Source: Amycolatopsis oliviviridis (GTDB lineage Bacteria > Actinomycetota > Actinomycetes > Mycobacteriales > Pseudonocardiaceae). From it: DNA of 64,000 nucleotides. Below are positions 41,896 through 50,764 of this stretch, piece by piece; position 1 is the stretch's first letter, and every line of letters starts with the position of its first letter. The stretch covers positions 1,117,728 to 1,181,727 of the forward strand of contig NZ_BNAY01000002.1 in the NCBI RefSeq assembly GCF_014654365.1, written 5' to 3'. A program made the translations under genes and the position numbers. Below the pieces are notes generated by a model. It ran no database searches, had not been told where the DNA came from, and worked only from the letters and a program-made list of their open reading frames with translations.

Positions 41896-42792
41896 ATGAA
41901 GCGTCGACCACACCGGGCCGCCGCGATCGCCGGTGCGATGATCGCACTGCTGGTCGCTGTGCCGGGAACATCGGGTCTGCCCGTCGTCGGAGTCGCGTCG
42001 GCGGCATCCGCCGAAGAGAGTCCCTATGCTCGCGGTCCGGCTCCGACGAAAGCCACCGTCGAGGCGGCCCTCGGGTCGTTCCGTATCGCGACCGAGAAGG
42101 TCCCGTCCGGACAAGGATTCGGTGGTGGAACGATCCATTATCCGACCGACACGGACCAGGGCACTTTCGGTGCGATCGCGGTCGCACCCGGCTTTCTCGA
42201 GACCGAGGCCGCCGTCGCCTGGTACGGCCCTCGGCTGGCGTCCCAGGGCTTCGTCGTCATCACGTTCTCGACCAACGGCACCTGGGACACCCCGGACGTC
42301 CGATCGGACCAGTTGCTCGCAGCGCTGCGGTACGTCACGGACAAGAGCCAGGCCAAAAGCCGGGTGGATCCCCACCGGCTGGCCGTCATGGGGCATTCGA
42401 TGGGCGGCGGTGGATCCCTGATCGCCGCGCAGAAGGCGCCCACCCTGAAGGCGGCCATCCCCCTAACCGGCTGGAATCCGAACACGATCTTCTCGGACTT
42501 GAAGGTCCCCACCTTCGTCGTCAGCGCGCAGAACGACTTCATCGCACCGGACGGCTCGCATTCGCGCCCGTTCTATCAAAGCCTTCCCGCGTCGTTGAAC
42601 AAGGCGTACATGCTACTCGCGGGTGCCGGGCACATGGCGCCGACGAAACCGGACGTGACCATCGCCAAGTACAGCCTTTCGTGGCTGAAGCGCTTCGTGG
42701 ACGAGGACACCAGGTACGACCAGTTCCTGTGCCCCCTTCCGGTGAACGATCCGAAGATCGCCGCCTATCGGGGAACGTGCCCGCTCACCTGA
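41896..42792 (+). CDS. Secreted cutinase/polyesterase of the PET-hydrolase family
   Basis: 298 residues from the ATG at 41896, with a signal peptide (GAMIALLVAVPGTSGL). The mature part closely parallels Thermobifida TfCut2 and LCC: SPYARGPAPTKATVEAALGS, GFGGGTIHYP, the nucleophile motif AVMGHSMGGGG, PLTGWNPN, catalytic Asp in AQNDFIAP, His in GAGHMAP, SWLKRFVDEDTRYDQFLCP and a C-terminal Cys pair. These alpha/beta-hydrolases cut cutin and aromatic polyesters such as PET. The oxyanion/clamp Tyr (PGYTGT in TfCut2) is Phe here (PGFLET), while the clamp Trp is kept. An in-frame ATG at 41830 is less likely. Confidence 0.92.
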   Translation: MKRRPHRAAAIAGAMIALLVAVPGTSGLPVVGVASAASAEESPYARGPAPTKATVEAALGSFRIATEKVPSGQGFGGGTIHYPTDTDQGTFGAIAVAPGFLETEAAVAWYGPRLASQGFVVITFSTNGTWDTPDVRSDQLLAALRYVTDKSQAKSRVDPHRLAVMGHSMGGGGSLIAAQKAPTLKAAIPLTGWNPNTIFSDLKVPTFVVSAQNDFIAPDGSHSRPFYQSLPASLNKAYMLLAGAGHMAPTKPDVTIAKYSLSWLKRFVDEDTRYDQFLCPLPVNDPKIAAYRGTCPLT

Positions 42793-42824
42793 GCGCCCCG
42801 CACCCGGCCGAGCCGACCTCCGGG

Positions 42825-45149
42825 TCACCGCGGCCGGGTGCGGGCCCTGTTCTCGACCCAGATTGCCAGCTGGGTCCGGTTGGCGAAGTCGAGCTTGTTC
42901 GAGATGTGCTGCAGATGCGTCTCCACGGTGCGACGGGCGATGACCAGCCGTGCCGCGATCTCCCGGTTGCTCATTCCGGCCGCGACCAGCCGCGCGATCT
43001 CCGACTCGCGTGGTGTCAGCGGCGGCAGGACACCATCGGCGCCGTCGTCCCGGCGCGCGCTCGTGCCGCTCAGCGCGTCGTGCGGACTCCGCTGGCGCCC
43101 TTCTTCGAAGGCGGCGTCGAACTTGTCGTCCCCCAGAGCCTTTTGAGTGGCTTCGCGGAACTCCCGGTGAGCCGTCGACACGGCCACGCCGGGTTCGGCG
43201 CCGCAGCGATCCCAGAGTGTCGCGGCTGTTCCGAACAGGCCCGCCGCCCGCGTCCATTCCCCGCGTCGGGCGGAAACCCAGGCCAGACCGTCCACCCGAT
43301 AGGCCGCGGACAGCACATCTGACGCACGGAGGTCGATCTCCAGTGCCGCACGGATGGCTCGTTCGCCTTCGTCGACGTCGCCGCCGAAGCAGACCTCGGC
43401 GACGCCCAGACCGAACAGGGCCATGGACCGGTACCGGTCCTCCCCCGCCGCCTGACATTGCCTGAGCATCGAACCCAGGAGTTCCCGCGCTCCTGACAGC
43501 TCTCCCCGATAGGCCAGAGCGACGCCCTGGATGAACAGGGGGTGCATCTGACGTCGTACATCGCCCCGCTCGCCGAAGATCCGGACGGCGGTCGCCGCGT
43601 GGACACTCGAATCCGGCTCCGCCGACAACATCACCACGAACGCCCGGGCGTGGGCGACGTACGGCGCCGCCTCGTCGTCCTCGATCGCCTCGGCAGCGGC
43701 CAGCCGCTCCCTGGCGAGCCGGAGATCCGCGTGCAGCGCGGCGCAGAGCGAGGAGATCGCCAGGCCGCGGGCACGGCCGGGGGCCGCTGGAGGGACCACG
43801 TCGAGCGCGCGATCGATCCAGTCACGCACCTCCCACGCGGCTCCGCGGGCCACCCAGTACTCGATCATGGCGGTCGCCATCGTCAACGCCGCCACCCCTT
43901 CGCCGGGCGTACGCAACGACCACGACAACGCTTCCCGGACGTCGGCGTGCGCCGCGGTCATCCGCTCGAACGCCTCGTCCTGCCCCGGTCCGAACCAGGC
44001 GCCGGCGGCCCGCTCGATCAACTCGGCGTAGTGATCACGATGCCTACCGGCCACCGCTGGCTCGTCACCGGTTTCGGCGAGCAGCCGACCACCGAATTCA
44101 CGAAGCAGCCGCAGCATCCGATAGCGCACCTTGTCCACCCCGTCGACGCGGATCAGCACCGACTTGTCGACGAGACCGGCGACGGCGTCCAACACCTCGT
44201 TCCCCGGCCGGCCACAGACAGCCTCGGCCGCCGCCAGATCGAAGTGCCCGGCAAAGACGGAGCAGCACGCCCAAGCGGCTCGCTCATCGGCGGTACACAG
44301 CGAATGACTCCACTCGAATGTGGCGCGCAGCGTCCGATGCCGCTCCACGGGAAGCCGGAGACCTGTGACCAGCACCCCCGAACCCTGTTCGACCAAGTCC
44401 GCGATCTGCGACGGCGACAGGACGCGAACGCGTGCCGCGGCCAGTTCGATCGCCAGCGGCAGGCCGTCCAGTCGCCGGCAGAGCCGGACAACGGACGCGA
44501 CATTGCTTTCGGTGACTTCGAACGAGGGCAGCAGGCTCGTGGCCCGTTCCGTGAACAGGCGCACCGCGTCGAACGTGAGCGCCTCCTGGGGCGTGCCGAC
44601 CTCCCCGGATGGCACGGGCAGGGGCTGGATCGCCAGAAGGTGCTCGCCGTCGAGCCCCAGTGAGCACCGGCTGGTAGCCAGGACGGCCAGATTCGGGCAG
44701 TCGCGCAGCAGCGCGGCGACCAGGCCGGCACTGCCCTCCAGCAGATGCTCACAGTTGTCCAGGAACAACAGCGATCGCCGGGGACGCAGGTACGCCACCA
44801 CCGCATCCAGGTCCCTACGCCCCGCGGTGTCGTGCAGCCCCAGGCTGTCGGCCACGGCGCGCGCGACCAGCCGTTCGTCCCGCAATTCGCCCAGCTCCGC
44901 GACGGCCACGCCGTCGGGGAAAACGCGGGTGAGCGAACTGGCCACCTGGGCGGCCAGCCGGGTCTTGCCCACGCCGCCGGCGCCGGTCAAAGTGACCAAT
45001 CGGCCCAGGCCGAGCAGCCGCCGCACTTCGCGCTCGTCGTCCGTACGGCCGACGTAGCTCGTCAGTGCCCGCCGCCGTGCCTCGGCTTCACCCGCCGTCC
45101 GTCTCATCGCCCACATCGAAGCATGTTCACCGGGATCGCGTATCCCCAC
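42825..45149 (-). CDS. LuxR-family regulator with NB-ARC ATPase and TPR-like domains
   Basis: 774 residues. The N-terminal STAND ATPase has the P-loop LVTLTGAGGVGKTRLAAQVA and the Walker B LLFLDNCEHLLEG; the middle (about 390-680) is helical and TPR-like; the C-terminus is a LuxR helix-turn-helix (LTPRESEIARLVAAGMSNRE, then VETHLQHISNKLDFANRTQ). Such large ATPase regulators typically activate secondary metabolism or catabolism. It is convergent with the polyesterase gene (32-bp gap). The GTG at 45149 is taken; internal ATGs 33 and 42 bp downstream are alternatives. Confidence 0.88.
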   Translation of the reverse strand: MGIRDPGEHASMWAMRRTAGEAEARRRALTSYVGRTDDEREVRRLLGLGRLVTLTGAGGVGKTRLAAQVASSLTRVFPDGVAVAELGELRDERLVARAVADSLGLHDTAGRRDLDAVVAYLRPRRSLLFLDNCEHLLEGSAGLVAALLRDCPNLAVLATSRCSLGLDGEHLLAIQPLPVPSGEVGTPQEALTFDAVRLFTERATSLLPSFEVTESNVASVVRLCRRLDGLPLAIELAAARVRVLSPSQIADLVEQGSGVLVTGLRLPVERHRTLRATFEWSHSLCTADERAAWACCSVFAGHFDLAAAEAVCGRPGNEVLDAVAGLVDKSVLIRVDGVDKVRYRMLRLLREFGGRLLAETGDEPAVAGRHRDHYAELIERAAGAWFGPGQDEAFERMTAAHADVREALSWSLRTPGEGVAALTMATAMIEYWVARGAAWEVRDWIDRALDVVPPAAPGRARGLAISSLCAALHADLRLARERLAAAEAIEDDEAAPYVAHARAFVVMLSAEPDSSVHAATAVRIFGERGDVRRQMHPLFIQGVALAYRGELSGARELLGSMLRQCQAAGEDRYRSMALFGLGVAEVCFGGDVDEGERAIRAALEIDLRASDVLSAAYRVDGLAWVSARRGEWTRAAGLFGTAATLWDRCGAEPGVAVSTAHREFREATQKALGDDKFDAAFEEGRQRSPHDALSGTSARRDDGADGVLPPLTPRESEIARLVAAGMSNREIAARLVIARRTVETHLQHISNKLDFANRTQLAIWVENRARTRPR

Positions 45150-45242
45150 GCGCCAAGTGCCGCCTCGATGGCCTTCAATCCACTCGGACGATTCACCGGC
45201 CGACGCCGGCGGTCATCGGCGCACTCATGGTGTCGTTCTGTG

Positions 45243-45902
45243 TCATGAGACCGTGGCCCGGAGATAGGTCAAGACGGCGAGCACTCGCCGGTTGGTGTCC
45301 TCGGTCGGTGGCAGGTCGAGCTTGGCCAGGATGTTGCCGACATGCTTGCCGACGGCCGCCTCGGTGACGACCAGCCTGGCCGCGATCGCCGCGTTCGAGC
45401 GGCCTTCGGCGACCAGGGCCAGCACCTCCCGTTCGCGCGCCGAAAGCCGGGCCAGGGGATCACGCCGGCGAACCAAGAGCTGGCGGATCACCTGCGGGTC
45501 GACCACCGTGCCGCCCGCCACCACCCGGCGCAGCATCGCGACGAAGTCCTCCACGTCGACAATCCTGTCCTTGAGCAGGTATCCGACCCGCACACCGTCA
45601 CCGGAGTCCAACAGTTCGGCGGCGTAGCTCCGCTCCACATACTGGCTCAAGGCGACGATCGCAAGTTTCGGATCGAACTCACGCAACGCCACGGCGGCTC
45701 GCAAGCCCTCATCCGTGAATCCCGGAGGCATGCGGATGTCCGTGACCACAAGGTCCGGCCGGGTCTGTTCGACCGCCACCGTCAGCGCATCCGCGTCGCC
45801 GACCTGTGCGACGACCTCGAACCCGAACCGTTCCAACAGCCCGGCCAACCCAGCCCGCAGCAACACTCCGTCCTCGGCCAGCACGACTCGAATCAGATGC
45901 AC
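45243..45902 (-). CDS. NarL/LuxR-family response regulator
   Basis: 219 residues from a GTG. The receiver domain has AEDGVLLRAGLAG, the phospho-Asp in LVVTDIRMPPGF and the Lys in GYLLKDRIVD. The LuxR helix-turn-helix is LSAREREVLALVAEGRSNAA with VGKHVGNILAKLDLPPTEDT. Its start overlaps the end of the kinase gene by 10 bp. Confidence 0.94.
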   Translation of the reverse strand: MHLIRVVLAEDGVLLRAGLAGLLERFGFEVVAQVGDADALTVAVEQTRPDLVVTDIRMPPGFTDEGLRAAVALREFDPKLAIVALSQYVERSYAAELLDSGDGVRVGYLLKDRIVDVEDFVAMLRRVVAGGTVVDPQVIRQLLVRRRDPLARLSAREREVLALVAEGRSNAAIAARLVVTEAAVGKHVGNILAKLDLPPTEDTNRRVLAVLTYLRATVS

Positions 45903-47152
45903 GGCAGCTCCACGCGCACCACGGTGGGGCCGCCCGGTGGGCTGGACAGCAGCATCCGACCGCCCACCACGGCCGCGCGATCGGCCAGCCCGGTCAATCC
46001 GGTGCCACGCGCCGGGTCGGCACCACCACGACCGTCGTCGCTGACTTCCAGTACGAGTGTCCCGGGCTCACGAGAAGCGGAGACAGTGGCAGCGGTCGCA
46101 TCGCTGTGTTTGGCCACATTGGTCAACGCCTCAGCCACGACGAAGTACGCGATCGCCTCCACCGGGGCGGCAAGGCGGCCGGGCACGTCGGAGCGCACAC
46201 TCACCGGAATGGGCGCGCGGTCGGCGAGTTCACCCAAGGCCGCCGGAATGCCACGGTCGGTGAGAACCCTGGGATGGATACCGCGGACAAGCTCACGCAA
46301 CTCTGTCATCAGTTCCTTGGCCTCGTCATGCGCGGCTGTGAGTTCCGCGTATGCGGGTGAATCGGGCGGGAGGTCCACTTTGGCCAGTCCGAGCCGGAGG
46401 GTGAGTCCGACGAGTCGCTGTTGCGCGCCGTCGTGCAGGTCACGCTCGATACGGCGGCGTTCGGTTTCGAACAGGTCCACCAGCCGGGCTCGTGATCGTG
46501 CGACCTCGACCAGCTCGGCGCGCAACGGTGCGCTGTCGTCGCGGAGGAGGACACGAGCCACCGCGCCGTGCGCCGACACCAGGAAGGCCACCGGGTACGG
46601 CGAGAGCAGGAGTGCCACGCCGGCGGCCACGGCGTACGGGATCGCCGCGTCCTGCGTGGTGACGGTGGTGAATCCGAGCGTCACCTGTGAGGTGCCGTCC
46701 ACCAAGTAAGGCGATCCGACCAGCAGGGCGAGAAACAGCAGCAGGCCACAGGTGGCGACCGACAGTAGCGCGCCCACCGTCACCAGCAGGACCAGGTACG
46801 CGACAGCCCGCCAGGTCGCGGACTCGGCGTACTTGAGGGGCCCGCGTGGCGGCTCGCCCAGCGGACGGCCGTCCACCAACCGCAGCCGACGTCGCTCGAG
46901 CCGGGCTATCGGGGCGGCCACCCAGGGCAACGCCGCGGCAAGCAGCAATCCGCCGACGAGCACGAGCAGCAGCACGATCGTCCACGGCATCGACGCCGTC
47001 CGCCCTGCTGCCACCACCAGCCACGGCGTCGCGGGTACCGTCAAGGGCAGCACCGCAAGGAACGCGATCATCGGCGTGCCGAGCAGGTGGGCGTACGCGC
47101 GCCACGGCCAGGCACTGAACAAGAACCGCCGGGTCGTCAGCGCTTCACGCAC
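45893..47152 (-). CDS. Sensor histidine kinase (HisKA_3 type)
   Basis: About 419 residues from the GTG at 47152, preceded by AAGGGGG. The N-terminal half has about six membrane helices (for example MIAFLAVLPLTVPATPWLVV). The phosphoacceptor region is ETERRRIERDLHDGAQQRLV, and the HATPase domain has VVAEALTNVAKHSDA, EVSDDGRGGA and GTGLTGLADRAAVVGG. It partners the response regulator that overlaps its stop. The frame continues upstream to 47335 without a better start. Confidence 0.9.
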   Translation of the reverse strand: MREALTTRRFLFSAWPWRAYAHLLGTPMIAFLAVLPLTVPATPWLVVAAGRTASMPWTIVLLLVLVGGLLLAAALPWVAAPIARLERRRLRLVDGRPLGEPPRGPLKYAESATWRAVAYLVLLVTVGALLSVATCGLLLFLALLVGSPYLVDGTSQVTLGFTTVTTQDAAIPYAVAAGVALLLSPYPVAFLVSAHGAVARVLLRDDSAPLRAELVEVARSRARLVDLFETERRRIERDLHDGAQQRLVGLTLRLGLAKVDLPPDSPAYAELTAAHDEAKELMTELRELVRGIHPRVLTDRGIPAALGELADRAPIPVSVRSDVPGRLAAPVEAIAYFVVAEALTNVAKHSDATAATVSASREPGTLVLEVSDDGRGGADPARGTGLTGLADRAAVVGGRMLLSSPPGGPTVVRVELPCI

Positions 47153-47310
47153 CGTTCGCGGTTCCCCCTTGATCACCCGGTCAACCGTATTCCATTCGGT
47201 GGAGCGCGTCCCGCCCTTTCGCCATAGTCCGGGGGTATGCCTGGCACTACCTCCGAATGACCCCTTGCTGTCAGTGACCTCGCCCGTGTCCCGGTGATCT
47301 TGTGGGCGGC

Positions 47311-48111
47311 ATGACTGTTGTGAAAACTCGTGCAAGCGGGCTGCCGGTCTTCCTCGGCCTCGCGTTCGGCCTTGCCTGGCTGGGCATGGTCGGAGCTTGG
47401 GCGCTCGGCTTCTCGTTGGTGAACCCGTTGGTGCAGCTGCCGTTCGCGTTCGCGCCGGCGTTGGCCGCGTTAGTCGTGCGTCGGTGGGTGACCGGTGAGG
47501 GGTTCGCGGACGCGGGGCTGCGGTTGCGGCTGCGTACGGCCTGGCCGCAGTACCTCATGGCGTGGCTGGGTCCGGCCGCTCTCGTCGCGGCCACCGCTGC
47601 CGTGGCCGTGCTGTTCGGCGCGCACCTTGCCCCGTTGGACGGCCGGTTCGGTGGTCTGCCCGGCTGGGCGCTGGTCGCAGTGCTCCTGCTCGTCGTCCCG
47701 CTGCTCACGCCGATCTACTGGGGCGAGGAGTTCGGATGGACGAGTTACCTGCGGCAGCGGGTGTTCCCCGGCCGGCCGGTGGCGGCGACGCTGTCCACCG
47801 GTCTGATCTGGGCGGTGTGGCATTACCCGCTCGCATTCGTCGGATACATCGAGTTCGAGAACGTCGCGTTGGGTCTCGCCGTGTGGACAGTGTCGTTCGT
47901 ATGCCAGGAGATTCTCCTGAGCTGGCTACGAGTGCGCAGCGGCAGTGTGTGGACGGCGAGCCTCGCCCACGCCGGGAACAACATGGTGCTGGCCCTGCTG
48001 GTCGGTCTTCTGCTGGCGGACGTGAGCGTCACGACCGTCACGGTGTTCACGACGATCCCGATGGCAGTCCTCGCCGCCTGGGTGCTGGCGACCGGGCGGC
48101 TGCGGCCGTGA
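47311..48111 (+). CDS. CPBP-family intramembrane metalloprotease-like protein
   Basis: 266 residues, with 7-8 hydrophobic helices. The CPBP/Rce1 motifs are present: EEFGWTSYLRQR (EExxxR type), WAVWHYPLAF and SLAHAGNN, which carry the Glu and His residues of the catalytic site. Members cleave prenylated or bacteriocin-type peptides, or act as immunity or envelope proteins. It is divergent from the two-component pair, so it could be a target of that system. An in-frame GTG at 47302 is an alternative start. Confidence 0.88.
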   Translation: MTVVKTRASGLPVFLGLAFGLAWLGMVGAWALGFSLVNPLVQLPFAFAPALAALVVRRWVTGEGFADAGLRLRLRTAWPQYLMAWLGPAALVAATAAVAVLFGAHLAPLDGRFGGLPGWALVAVLLLVVPLLTPIYWGEEFGWTSYLRQRVFPGRPVAATLSTGLIWAVWHYPLAFVGYIEFENVALGLAVWTVSFVCQEILLSWLRVRSGSVWTASLAHAGNNMVLALLVGLLLADVSVTTVTVFTTIPMAVLAAWVLATGRLRP

Positions 48112-48417
48112 ACCGTCCTGTGGTGGAACTCTCTCAGGTCAGCCGACTGTACGGACTCAGTTCACATCACGTCGCGGCGTAGGGCACGTGAATCTGGCCT
48201 GCCGGCAGGAAGCTGGGCCGTTGTTCTGGGGAAATGCAGCGGGTGCTCGGCGATGTCGCGGTCACCGGTGATGGTCAGGTTGCCTGATCCTTCGCGGCCG
48301 TCCTGACCGAGTTCTTCACCCGACGATCACCCACGCGCAGCGCTCACGGGACACGGTGATCAGCGAGCGGCACGCACGGATCCGTGTCCTGACAGTACGT
48401 CCGCGCGAAGAACAGAG
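48112..48417. other. Non-coding stretch, nothing recognised
   Basis: About 305 bp between the CPBP gene and a small membrane-protein gene on the other strand. No open frame with a ribosome site or known domain was found. Confidence 0.5.
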
Positions 48418-48663
48418 TCACTCCGAAGACGTGCGGCGCCGCCGTCCTCTCCACCACTGGACCAGAATCACGCCGGTGAACGGGCCCAGCCCGGCGATTC
48501 CGTGTATCCAGATGTCTGTCGCGCCGAGAACATAGTTGATCCCGACCACGCCGAGGTAGCACAGCGCAGCCAGCCCTGCCAGCCCTACGAGCACCACTAG
48601 GCGGGGAGGTCGCGGCCTGGCTGAGGAACGTTCATTTTCGGCTGTCGGCATGCTGTCCAGCAT
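48418..48663 (-). CDS. Small membrane protein, hypothetical
   Basis: 81 residues if started at the ATG at 48663 (an ATG 12 bp downstream is equally possible; neither has a strong ribosome site). A basic N-terminus is followed by two hydrophobic segments (LVVLVGLAGLAALCYLGVVG and IHGIAGLGPFTGVILVQWW) and a tail of Arg residues. No family is recognised. Confidence 0.6.
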   Translation of the reverse strand: MLDSMPTAENERSSARPRPPRLVVLVGLAGLAALCYLGVVGINYVLGATDIWIHGIAGLGPFTGVILVQWWRGRRRRTSSE

Positions 48664-48965
48664 GGACGTGACCAGCCGCCCCGCGCACGAAAACAGACAG
48701 GATGCCCTCGGCCATGCCGATGGCCGCGCGAGCGGCGAACATCCGCCCACTCGATTCGGTCGCCTGCTCCAGGAGGTCGAAAGCCTCGCCTCCGCACTGA
48801 TCGGCAAGACCGCGGGCTTGTCGACGCCGCTGGGTCAGGCCGTTCGGTCTAACGCGGATGGAGCGATCATCGCAACATCACAACGATGCGACGCTGCCGG
48901 GTTTGGCGGCCGGACGACACGGGCATCTGCGCCTCACCCCGTAATCTCGATCAAGGAGTCGGCTA
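48664..48965. other. Probable decayed sequence, no intact gene
   Basis: About 300 bp. On the minus strand a short frame reads GEAFDLLEQATESSGR and AIGMAEGIL, vaguely like ANTAR-type helices, but it has no start or ribosome site. I treat the stretch as non-coding. Confidence 0.4.
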
Positions 48966-49187
48966 GTGGCTTCGTACAGAGTGAAACCGTCCAAACCCGT
49001 CGCGGTCCTCGGCGCGCTGATCGGCGTCGCGATGCTTGTTGTCGTGTTCGTCAACGGGATCGGTCGTCACAGCGGTTTCATCTGGCTGTGGGCGACGGCG
49101 TGCGTGGCCATCGTCGGGTTCAACCTCTGGGCGGCGTTCAGCAAGAACGGAGCCACGGAAGTGGTCGAACGCCGGACCGCCGAATAG
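48966..49187 (+). CDS. Small two-helix membrane protein, hypothetical
   Basis: 73 residues from a GTG with AAGGAG 7 bp upstream. A short basic N-terminus (MASYRVKPSKPVAVLG) and two membrane helices (LIGVAMLVVVFVNGIG, FIWLWATACVAIVGFNLWAA) precede a charged end. Similar small proteins are widespread in actinobacteria, and no role is known. Confidence 0.75.
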   Translation: MASYRVKPSKPVAVLGALIGVAMLVVVFVNGIGRHSGFIWLWATACVAIVGFNLWAAFSKNGATEVVERRTAE

Positions 49188-49503
49188 CCCACTCGCGAAG
49201 CAACACGAGCGTGGATCACGCTAGCCGAGACCACCCATGACGCGCCGCGGCCTTTCCCCATCAACGCCTCAAGCCGGGCGAGCCTTCTCCACAAGCCGGA
49301 CCTCAGATTCACACCGCGCCGTCCCCAGCCTTCCTTCTTCGCCACTGCCGTGCCCGAGGTACCAGCAGCGGGTCTCGATCCAGATCGCACCTGCGCCGCC
49401 AGTGACGAGCACGAGGTTCGCGTTGTCGGCGGGCGGCTGCACGACCGCGACCTGGGCAGGTTCGCTGTGCGAGACGTGCTGACGGCCTGGCGCCTCGTCG
49501 CGG
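49188..49503. other. Non-coding or decayed stretch
   Basis: About 315 bp without an intact gene. It leads into the frameshifted DUF6292 fragment and the P450 fragment, and looks like part of the same debris. Confidence 0.45.
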
Positions 49504-49745
49504 ATGACGGGCGTCAGGCCGGGGGCCGCCGACTACCTCGCCGAAGTCACCCAAGCCCTCGGGTCGGTCTCGAATCCCGCACCGTCGACAACGACAGCCC
49601 CGTCTCGGCCTACGTCGCTCTCGACCACAGGCTCCCCAGCCACCCCGACCGGGACAGAGCCCTGCCCTGGGACGAAGCCCACGGCTGGGCCATCGCCATC
49701 GAAACCCACTCCGGCGAAGACCTCGTCATCATCCGCGTGCACGCA
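49504..49745 (+). pseudogene. Frameshifted, truncated DUF6292 gene
   Basis: A DUF6292-like protein is split over two frames. AADYLAEVTQALG reads from 49525 in one frame and VGLESRTVDNDSPVSAYVAL then DRALPWDEAHGWAIAIETHS in another. The break is at the GGG near 49561, where one missing G would restore the frame. After GEDLVIIRVHAG (about 49745) the family sequence stops, so the 3' end is lost too. DUF6292 proteins are common in Amycolatopsis and relatives; their function is unknown. Confidence 0.6.
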
Positions 49746-49827
49746 GGGCCGGAAAGGCGATGCGCATCTCCATCCGCGCCGGCGGTGCCCCCAGGCAGTG
49801 GTGCACACCATGGCCGAACGCGGCGGG
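49729..49827 (-). pseudogene. Cytochrome P450 fragment (heme-binding region)
   Basis: The minus strand reads AFGHGVHHCLGAPPARMEMR then IAFPALRARG and a stop. This is the P450 Cys-heme loop (FGxGxHxCLG) and start of the L-helix. Nothing else of a P450 is present: the upstream frame is unrelated and no I-helix is nearby. It abuts, on the opposite strand, the truncated end of the DUF6292 gene, so both were cut by a rearrangement. Confidence 0.65.
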
Positions 49828-49924
49828 CGAGATCTTTCGGGAAGATGACGGGAACGCGCGAAACGTTGTCCGAGTTGGAGCCCTGATGTTCCGATGCTCC
49901 CCGACATCGGCACTGGAGGGAAAC

Positions 49925-50764
49925 ATGGAACTCATGAAGGAGCCGTCGGCCCATTCGAAGCCGCGGCGCAAGATCCTGGCCCTGACGCTTTTCGCGCCTC
50001 TCGTGGCTTTCGTCGCGGTGCCATCGGCGGAGGCCGCCGAGGCCCCGGCCGAACGCACGATCGAGGTCGTCACGTACAACGCGGGGGACGCGGGCGGTCT
50101 CAAGGCCGACCTTCTCCGGCTCATCGAGACCGAACGACCCGCCGTCATCGGGCTGCAGGAGGTCGCCGACCGCGAGGACGTGGTGAAGGAGGCCGCGGCC
50201 GCGGCGGGATACGTCGCCCTCTACGAGACGGACCGCCGGGCGGTCAAACACAACGCCATCCTGGTGCGCGGGAACATGACCCTCAAAGGCCATGGCGCGA
50301 CCGAGATCTCGCCCGCGTCCAAAGTGGACCCTTCCACGCCCGGAACGGGCCCCGCGGAGCCCGGTGACTGCGGCTGCTGGGTGCCGCCGAAGTACGTCAA
50401 CTGGGTTCGGGTGGAAGGAGCGGGCTTCGAGTGGGTCGTCGGGGTCGTGCATCTCACCCCGTCCGCGCAGCGGTTCGACCTCAACCGTGAACTGCACAAC
50501 CGGCAGGTCCGCGAAAGCGCGGACTGGTTCTCCTCCCGCACGGCCGAGCCGGTGGTCATGGGTGACTTCAACGCCGAACCGGGCTCGGACCTGATGGCGG
50601 GGCTGCGTCAGGTGGCCGAGCCCTTCAGCGCCCCGAGCCACGGCACCAGGTCCATCGACCACGTATGGGCGAAGAAGGCCGCGACCGGTTCCGAGGTCGA
50701 CGCCCTCTCCGGCTACGGAAGCGATCACCGTCCGGTCCGCGTCCGGGTGACGGTGACTCGATGA
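49925..50764 (+). CDS. Secreted endonuclease/exonuclease/phosphatase (EEP) family protein
   Basis: 279 residues from the ATG at 49925, with GGAGGG upstream. The signal peptide (LALTLFAPLVAFVAVPSAEA) is followed by the EEP fold: VVTYNAGDAGG, VIGLQEVADRED (metal-binding Glu), VVMGDFNAEPGSD and YGSDHRPVRVRV (catalytic Asp-His). These enzymes cleave phosphodiesters of nucleic acids, phospholipids or inositides. Secretion suggests extracellular nutrient or lipid phosphate use. The next gene overlaps its stop (ATGA). Confidence 0.9.
   Translation: MELMKEPSAHSKPRRKILALTLFAPLVAFVAVPSAEAAEAPAERTIEVVTYNAGDAGGLKADLLRLIETERPAVIGLQEVADREDVVKEAAAAAGYVALYETDRRAVKHNAILVRGNMTLKGHGATEISPASKVDPSTPGTGPAEPGDCGCWVPPKYVNWVRVEGAGFEWVVGVVHLTPSAQRFDLNRELHNRQVRESADWFSSRTAEPVVMGDFNAEPGSDLMAGLRQVAEPFSAPSHGTRSIDHVWAKKAATGSEVDALSGYGSDHRPVRVRVTVTR

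Noticed and set aside
48660..48870. Minus-strand ANTAR-like reading (GEAFDLLEQATESSGR)
   Set aside because: It lacks a start codon with a ribosome site and only a few residues match; treated as chance or debris.
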